Assembly (NCBI GenBank): GCA_031841125.1
Contig: CM063106.1
Location: 69,304,101-69,368,100, forward strand
Origin: Acanthococcus lagerstroemiae
Lineage: Eukaryota > Arthropoda > Insecta > Hemiptera > Eriococcidae
Direction: 5' to 3'
DNA length: 64,000 nt
The number at the start of each line of letters is the position of its first letter. Positions within the stretch are counted from its first letter, which is position 1. The notes beneath the pieces are model-generated. The model had not been told where the DNA came from and did no database searches. It saw only the letters and a list, made by a program, of their open reading frames with translations. Below are positions 56,743-64,000 of the stretch, piece by piece. The translations under genes and the position numbers were made by a program.

Positions 56743-59700
56743 TTCACGTCAATTATAAAACTATTCGAGTCGCACAAACATTCTTATTCTTTATTTTTAA
56801 ATATTTACGAGAACATTAATGGAAATATTGGGCAGTTGACTGTAATCTTGTATGCTTTTGATTATTCTTTTGGAAATGGTAAATAAACATTCTGATTACG
56901 AGGATTGACAAAATTATAAATGGCTGCTGAAATGTTTATTCGTGAAAACGTAAAAATATTGCGAAACTTAATGCGCTCATTTACTCCCTGGCAAGTGTGT
57001 CCGTTTGGGAAAATTCGTAAAGAAATAAAAAACTGTTTTACATTTATTTTATTATTTCATTTTTATTATTGTAAAATAAAGTGAATATTGTAGTGTATAG
57101 ATTCATACTCCAATAAGGCTCGATACCAGAGCTCATTTAGCTCATTTATAACGGTGAATTTTATGATGTTGACCTTTTAGGAGGAGAAAGAAATGATATT
57201 TGCGAAGAAACGATTCAATATCTGTATTAGGAGAGTCTTCATTTTAAACTTTTCATCAAATCTGCTCTCCCATCCCCGAAGTTGTTCCAAATAATTCCAA
57301 AGAAAATTTGAAAAAGTTTGAGCTTGACTAGATAATATCAACCAGTGCTTCACCGGAGTTTAGGTAATAATATGCTTGTCTATGATTCAGCATTCTTATC
57401 AAAATTAGCCATTTAGAATAAAAAACGCCAAAAAATTAGAAAACTCAATCTGTTTCGATGAAACTCAAGAAACTTTTTGTTTGAGGTCAGTACACTAAAC
57501 AGAAAAAAATGTTATGTATTCAACTAAGTGTTGCCACAGTACCAGTTTAAACGTTGAAAAAGGTGCATTTTATATTCAGATCGAAACCCAGAATCCGGTT
57601 CGGTGGTGTCGAATGTAGTAAAAAATATAGATTCCAGAAAAGTTTTGAAATTTCGAGAAATTATATTTTGAAGGGAAGGAATCTGATCAATTTAGGGATG
57701 AGGACTGCACGGAATTTCATAGAGCAGTTAATGTAGATTTCATAACAATGTTGGAAATTTAAAATGGCGTGCTTGGGAGTGGAGTAATTCGAGAAGGATA
57801 TAGAGAAAATTTGATACGAGACTGACAAATTTGACTAAAAATATTTACCTAGTTGAAACTAAATCGTGAAGTTTTTCAGTTGAATTCTATTTTTCGATCA
57901 AATCTCTTCAGCTTTTCTTGAATATACTCCCCTGTGGAATACGCCATTATTTACATTATTTTCTCTATAAAATGCCGTAGGCCTTCATTCCTATTTTGAT
58001 TGGGAGAGCCATACGGGGACCCCAAATTTTTGCACAAAAAAAATTTCTGGACTTTGGACCGGTGATACTGTATAACGAGTGGTACAGACTGAAGATTTTA
58101 TGTATTGAATTTATATACCTGGGGCAGTAATATTTTTAATACTTAACAAAACGAGTAAATTTATAAATTTTTTTTCTTCAATTTCTCACTCAACTTTTTC
58201 ACTTTTAGACACCTTCTTACGGTATTTTCCCCAAATTGCTCTCTTTCTCTATAATATGATTTCTAGAGTCTTCAGAATGTTCTGAACCCACATTCTTCGC
58301 TATATACGATGTCTGTAGATCGAGAATGGCACATTTTGAAATTTTAAAATTTTAAATAGCTAAACTAAGGGTGTTATTCTCTGTTTAAAATCTCGCAGTG
58401 GAAAAACTGGCGAATATAAATCGATAAAATTTTGTCTAGTGATATACTGACTTTAGCCAGTAGCAAGAGTTTCATCAAAATCCATAAATTTTTTAATTTT
58501 TCAGTATATTTTCCTATAAGCAATCAATTATTCTAACGATAGAAGCTGAACTCCATCGATCTCAATTTTTCTTACCATTTTTTAAAATTATTTGGAGCAA
58601 TCTCGAGGGAAGAGAGAGGGAGGGGAGGACTAATCCGAATTTTTTAAATATAAACATTACATAATACGTAATTGAAACGTGGTCTAGGCATCCACCCTGA
58701 AAACAGAACCCCAGGCGAAAAATTGCAGGAACGGATTTGTAACTATAAGATCTAGGCAGACAGATAGACAGCGAGAGATAGGCTTGCAAAAATTCGAAAA
58801 TAGACGAAGAAAGAAATTAAAAGCTTTTCACCTGTTAGATTTTTTCAACTAGACCAAAATACTTGAGATCAGAAGAAAGAATGAGAAAATTCTACACTTT
58901 TGATAGTTTTCCACCTGACAAAAATTTGTTTCTTCAGGGAAATGGTCTCAGTAAGTCCCCAGGCTGATAGATTTTGGTAGGCAAAAGCGAATTAGGTACA
59001 CAAAGAGACTAAATGCGAGGTTGATAATGCCACGAAAAAGGCTGATATATGATTGAAGCATGGGGGCAGTGGCGGAACTACGATTTTTTTTCGGGTGGGC
59101 ACGGAAGGGCCGGATTGTTAAGGACGGGGATTTTTTTAATAAAACGCCGGCTTGAATGAAACTATGTATTTGTGATAAAAATTTGTATATGTATGTACCT
59201 ACATAATATTAACAATTAATATAAAAGAATACGACTATTTTTATGATGAAGAGCAAAATTCTCTACAACATTATCTAAATTTAAACTTTTGGCAAATCGA
59301 TTATAAGTATTTTATTTTTGAATTCTTTTCGTCTATTGTAAGTGAGTTATTTTTCGTTAAAAAATTTCAGATCGTTCAAAAAAAAATTGGGCGGGCCAAA
59401 AAAATTTTTGGAAGGGCCTGGCCTACCCAGGCCCGCCCTTGGTTCCGCCACTGCATGGGGGGGCTGAATTATAAAGAGACCATAACTAGAAGCTCTTCGA
59501 TTTCTTTTTAATGCTCAAATGAATCGAATTATAAAGTTACATTGTACCCGATAAAAGGAAGAGGGGCATTGTCCAATTTAAAAGGCACCTTAATTTCAGA
59601 TGTAGTTTTGTTAATTTACTAACTTGGTATTTTCAATAAATTAACATTTTTTTCTCATCTCTGTAGCAATAACTTACGTTATGAATATTAAGACAAAATT

Positions 59701-60597
59701 GTAAAGCCTCTATGACGCTCAGCAATTCACACACGCTTCAACTACAAATAATCGATAGGTAAATTTTACTTGATATTCGAAACAAATCTCACCATTATAT
59801 TAAAATTTAAGAGAATCGTAGTCATTTTGAGTAAAATAACAGTAATTTTTATCACAATTTAGTAAACATAACTAACTTTTATTTTGAAAGTGTATGTGAA
59901 TAATTGAACGTCAGAGAGTTACCTACTCGAATTTATAGTAATTCTATCATAGTTAGGGCAAGTTATGCGGCAAAAATTGCAAAATATGCGCATAAGTTAT
60001 GCGCTAAAAACCTCGAAAATATGCAAAAAAATTCCTTTCCAAAACAAGGGAAGTTGAGTATCAAAACGCAGGATTTTTTCGTTAAATCGAATGAAACGCA
60101 CGCTTGACTCAAAATATGAATAACTGAAGTAAAACAGAAAAAAAATTACAATTTAGAATTTCGCTTGGTAGCGTTCATAAATAAATCAAACCTTCAAACT
60201 TGCAGCATGTACGTGTAGTATGTATTTCAATCAATATGCCGTAAAAATGAGAAAAATTTCTAAATAAGAAAAACGGCCAAATAAGTGTTCAAGCGAAGCA
60301 CCCTGACTGTTTTTGGTCATTCATAACCTAAGTTTCTGGCTGTGGGGCTAAGATCTACTGTCATTAATTTTGTTGTTCAAGAAATCATCAAAACTCTGGA
60401 GTCAGAAACCGCTCCCTTCTTATCAAAATGAGCTTTTGGAAGGCCTTCTAAGGAAAATTATTCGTGAAAAATGAGTCGTTATCAGTGATTCTAATTTTCC
60501 GCTGTATGTTGGATAGATTATTATGCTGAGAATGAAAACTGAGAGCAGTGAGTCCACATCATACACTCATCAGAATGATAAATTTTTTAAAACTTAC
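56743..60597. other. region upstream of third CAP gene
   Basis: No gene supported apart from the possible upstream exon at 60598-60683. It contains the hAT-type miniature element at 59059-59461. A promoter for the third CAP gene should lie just above 56742 but no core motif was recognised. Confidence 0.5.
59059..59461. mobile_element. hAT-type miniature element, 387 bp, 8-bp TSD
   Basis: CATGGGGG at 59059-59066 and 59454-59461 is a perfect 8-bp duplication. The element starts CAGTGGCGGAAC and ends with the exact inverse, GTTCCGCCACTG. An 8-bp duplication with CAGTGGCG-type ends is characteristic of hAT elements. No transposase frame is present, so it is non-autonomous. Confidence 0.9.
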
Positions 60598-60683
60598 CGT
60601 CCGTAATGATGAAGCTTTCGAGGCATTACATTAGGTAAATGAAATAAAAATATAACTAAAAAATGTATCTTAAATTTTGCCAT
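60598..60683 (-). CDS. possible alternative signal-peptide exon of third CAP gene
   Basis: An ATG at 60683 opens 28 codons beginning MAKFKIHFLVIFLFHLPNV, a good signal peptide, followed after two further bases by a donor (GTAAGT at 60597). The donor phase is 2, the same as the first exons of the second and third CAP genes, and it would join in frame to the exon at 56532. No other CAP exon was found between. It could be an alternative promoter and leader for that gene, or the orphan first exon of another gene. Confidence 0.5.
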
Positions 60684-61394
60684 AACAATTCATAACTCGT
60701 TTGGTATAATAATTTACCTTTTACTTCATTATCAGAACGCAACTGATTATGCATATTCGCAGAAAGTTTTTTTCCGGAAGAGAAATTGGATGAAGTCACG
60801 ATGAGTAACCTTCGGCTGACGCGTTCGTTTACTTACATTATAATTTGGCGATAACAAGATAAGTTTCAAGTTGTATCACGTTTAGATACAAATTTCATGT
60901 TGACTCGATAAATCTCGGCCGTTGGATTATTCGCGTGATTTACAAAAACATAACTAATTATTGGTCATTTACGAATTCTAATACTTTTGTCTGCTATTCA
61001 AATTTTGAATGCGTGAAAATGGATCAAGATAAACACGTGCATCAAACATCAAAGTTATCAGATGCAGCACGAAGGTAAAGTCCCAGTTATGGATCACCAC
61101 ATTTTTTAAAATCGCTGGTGGTGGGCCGAATGACTTCCAGTTCGGATTCCAGCTCAAATCGTTACTCTTTCTTTTGGAGACTCAAGGTAGTAATTCTGTG
61201 TGAAATAACGAAATGACCACACAAATAGAGTTCTAGATGAATCTAAAATTGGTTCCTAATTAGCATATTTCAACCGCCAGTATAATATCTGCACAAATAT
61301 GAGATTCTATTCCCATAATTTCTCTCCTCTTCACTTGCCCTGCTGGTTTTTAAACTTATTGTAGACGATGAAAAGTACTGATAAGCGAGCAAGG

Positions 61395-61575
61395 GAGCAA
61401 CCTAGGGGCTAGGGAGCTATAGTCCCCAAAAATGCGAAATTTTTTCAAAATGAATTAATGAAAATAGGCAGGTATCAAATCAGGTAGGTACTAAATCAAG
61501 TTTTCACCCCTGCCTCAGTTTTTTTTCTCTTAATTCTAGCCCACACCAAAAAAAGTTTTGGTTGCGCCCCTATGA
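61395..61575 (+). repeat. dispersed repeat copy (family E)
   Basis: Reads GGGGCTAGGGAGCTATAGTC, TTCAAAATGAATTAATGAAAATAGG-type sequence, then TACTAAATCAAGTTTTCACCCC, the inverse of 34383-34605. It ends near the phrase GGTTGCGCCCC. Confidence 0.55.
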
Positions 61576-61654
61576 GCGAGTGAAAATCATTTTCTTTTCA
61601 AATTGTGATACAGAAAACTAACAATTACTACTATCAGTTAGAAAACTCATTCGT

Positions 61655-61789
61655 TCTCAAAGTACATTGGTGTTGTGGGACGTATGGCGATGCACGCATG
61701 CCAAAGTGGCCCCTGAGACACCGCACCCCCGGCACCGGAAACTACCCTTTCGGGCATCACATCAGTACCGAGGGGATCTCAAAGTACAT
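61655..61789 (-). mobile_element. 109-bp family A LINE tail with perfect 13-bp TSD
   Basis: TCTCAAAGTACAT at 61655-61667 and 61777-61789 brackets just the last 109 bases of the element, in minus orientation. It is very similar to the terminal segments at 11870-11976 and 36954-37065. The exact duplication marks it as a genuine, severely 5'-truncated insertion. Confidence 0.92.
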
Positions 61790-64000
61790 ATCAAGTGGCT
61801 ACTTTATTCGCAGAAAAGCCAAAAATCATTGGTCATACTTCATATTACCTGCTCATTATAACTAGGAATGTGCATTCGGTGGCATCAAAACAGGGTACAG
61901 GGGTATCCCCTCCTCCATAATTGAAAAAATGGAAAACTCTTCATCAAGTTGATGAAAAAGCGCTGTGAGTGATTTCAATAATGCGTTTTACATGACTTTG
62001 GAGACATACACGATTTTTTCAAGATTTTCTTCCAAGTTATCCTCCCATTTAATAATCAAGAGAAATTTTTAATTTTTCTTTTGCTTATTTTGACTTACAT
62101 TTTTAACTTTTATATTACCTAAAAGAAAACTTTCTGACGTAGCTGTGTTTGTTTGTCAAAAAAGTAAGAAAATGTAGAATAAACTGCTTTTTCATTTGTA
62201 TGTCAAGAAGCATTTGCAAGTTACTTTTTCTTGGAACTAGAAAACTTTTCCGAAATGTTGAAAATATTTCATGCTATACAAATGGAAAAGTTTTCAGAAG
62301 ATTTTGAATGGAAGTTTTGGAAATGTTTCTTCGGTACATCACTAATTTATTATATATAGCTCGGCAGTAGATGAATGAGAAATGCCTTTGCCATATGATC
62401 CGGATAAAAGAATTTGATAATGTGAGGTCCTTTTCTCAAATCATCATGATGAAAACTTTCATTTCATTGTTTGATTTATCAACTGTTGGAACTTCATTCA
62501 ACAATGGAGGGGGGGGGGTGAGGAAAATTTCTGAACGTGGCATGCTAATATACTTTGGAAAAATCTACCATATTGTTCTTGACCTGCCTTTTAGATCTTA
62601 AACTAATCCTCTTCCCAAGATTACAATTAAAATGTTAAAATTGATGTGATACGCTTGCTTGCGTAAGTAAGAAATCTTTGTGCGAATTTCGATGGCTGTG
62701 AGTGTTTGTTGTCTCTCAAAACTATCATATGGCTGACATTTTCTAACATTTTTCATGATTTTACGACAATATTACTCCTGAAATTTGCATATATTTGGGA
62801 ATAATAATCTGCTTTCGCTCTTATTTTCGACTAAAATGTAAAATAATTTGACTTTAAAAGGTTAATGAAGTTCCTATTTAACCTCATGTACTTGTACTCG
62901 AAGGTATAATGCTTCCAATTTGGAAACAAATTAAATTATATTGTGAAACTGAAGAAGAGTAATTTACGAATATTATAGCTTGATAATAGGAAGAGAACAA
63001 TATTCACAATTATCTCCTCTCATCGAATTGTGTTAAGGATTATTTTTTCAATAAAACAGAGCTGACTAGATGTTGGGTAGAGGTTACATGAAGGTTATCT
63101 ATTATTTTAGCAAAGTCTGATTTTTTTTTTAGCGACACTCGTTAGAATTGTATTATTGAGCGGAAAAAAGACGCAAGCCAAGTTTTAAGGTAATTCTTAA
63201 GCTGGCCTCCAAGGGGGCTGAAATTTGAAATGTGATTTACGTATATGAGTTTTCGATCATATCAGCAAAAATTTATTCAATACTAAAAACAGACAGATAG
63301 TTAAAACGCACCAATTCTGCTCAAAGTCATTCTGACGGGGTCCATTTATCAACACAGTGAATGAAACACCCTTCCAGACTCTGCGCATCCTTCAAGAGAA
63401 GGCTCCAATATGGAAAGGGAGTGGTGAAAAATTCAAAACGGGAGTCAATTCACAAATTTTCGAGGTTGCTGATTTTTACTTTCAGAATGATTCTTCGATA
63501 CGACTTCTTGGGGTACCACTAAACGGGGTTCAAACTAAAGAATACTTGTTATTTCGAGCTCGCATCTACTCGTAATTTATAGGTTCTTAAGATTGTTGAA
63601 TTTCTCTATTCCGCGAAAGATTACAAATTTCATGTCCTTGGAAGCATTTAAAGAGACCATTTACATTATCCCCTTCTTTCCAGAGACTATCAGACTCGGT
63701 AAATTCCTGTACAAATGAAGCAGCTTCTCGAAAATCGACTGAGACTTGGTTCTTTGACTGCGGTACTCTTCAATGCCTCAGCAGCGCCACAGGGTGCGAG
63801 AAGAGTGTGGAAAGGTGAAAGAGGAGATAAGAAGGGTCAGGTCTGAAAATCGTTGAATTCAGCGACTTTAAAAAGGTCCATCTTGAAATAATTAGATTTA
63901 TACGGACTAAGCTCCCCCGATACTGTGGGTTTAAATGTAATCTAAAAGACCAAATTTGGCCTTTTCCAATATGTAAAAAAAAAAAATTGTAATTTAATTC

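Larger units (their letters stand above)
60684..64000. other. intergenic region, no supported gene
   Basis: No exon recognised. It contains a family E repeat near 61395-61575, a 109-bp family A LINE tail at 61668-61776 and a poly-G run near 62508. The open frames near 62371 and 63357 lack domain signatures. Confidence 0.5.

Noticed and set aside
22901..61776. The repeated segment read as a CRISPR-like or satellite array
   Set aside because: Copies are tens of kilobases apart, in both orientations, each with its own target duplication, which is LINE behaviour.
63357..63575. 72-codon plus frame near the right edge
   Set aside because: No family motif, no splice partners found, and ordinary length for chance frames here.

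Overview
This is a eukaryotic, AT-rich, gene-poor window, most likely from an arthropod and probably an insect. The evidence is intron-split genes with GT/AG borders, several families of retrotransposons, hAT-like and mariner-like miniature elements, and many dispersed repeats. The species cannot be told from the sequence.

Host genes: three CAP-domain genes (SCP/PR-1 superfamily, closest in motif to GAPR-1/GLIPR2) lie on the minus strand at about 5.8-10.3 kb, 42.5-47.9 kb and 51.2-56.7 kb. I rebuilt them by joining exons by hand. All three keep a phase-0 intron in the N-terminal CAP part and a phase-1 intron just before the HFTQ motif, so they look like dispersed tandem duplicates. The first has no C-terminal membrane segment. 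The other two have a signal-peptide exon and a C-terminal membrane helix. A phase-compatible second signal-peptide exon lies at 60598-60683.

Mobile DNA: between the first and second CAP genes is a block of retroelements. (1) 13248-18548 is a full-length non-LTR element with two open frames and a perfect 14-bp target-site duplication (TSD). (2) 25547-32755 is an LTR element whose 754-bp LTRs look identical. It carries one 1257-codon frame with Gag-like, SGNH-hydrolase-like, aspartyl-protease, integrase zinc-binding and GPY/F-like parts, but no reverse transcriptase, RNase H or integrase core. (3) At least eight copies of an R1-like LINE family (family A here) range from about 90 bp to 3 kb, most with recognisable TSDs. 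(4) 23.0-24.8 kb holds a decayed APE-type LINE. Miniature elements include a mariner-type palindrome (51838-52362), a hAT-type element (59059-59461) and several foldbacks. Many of these sit in CAP introns.

The most unusual object is the LTR element: it appears recently transposed, has an intact frame, lacks its own polymerase and carries an SGNH-like domain that looks catalytically dead. The remaining space is repeat-rich intergenic or intronic DNA with no gene I can support. Exon borders were read by eye from splice signals, reading phase and CAP motifs, not from transcripts.
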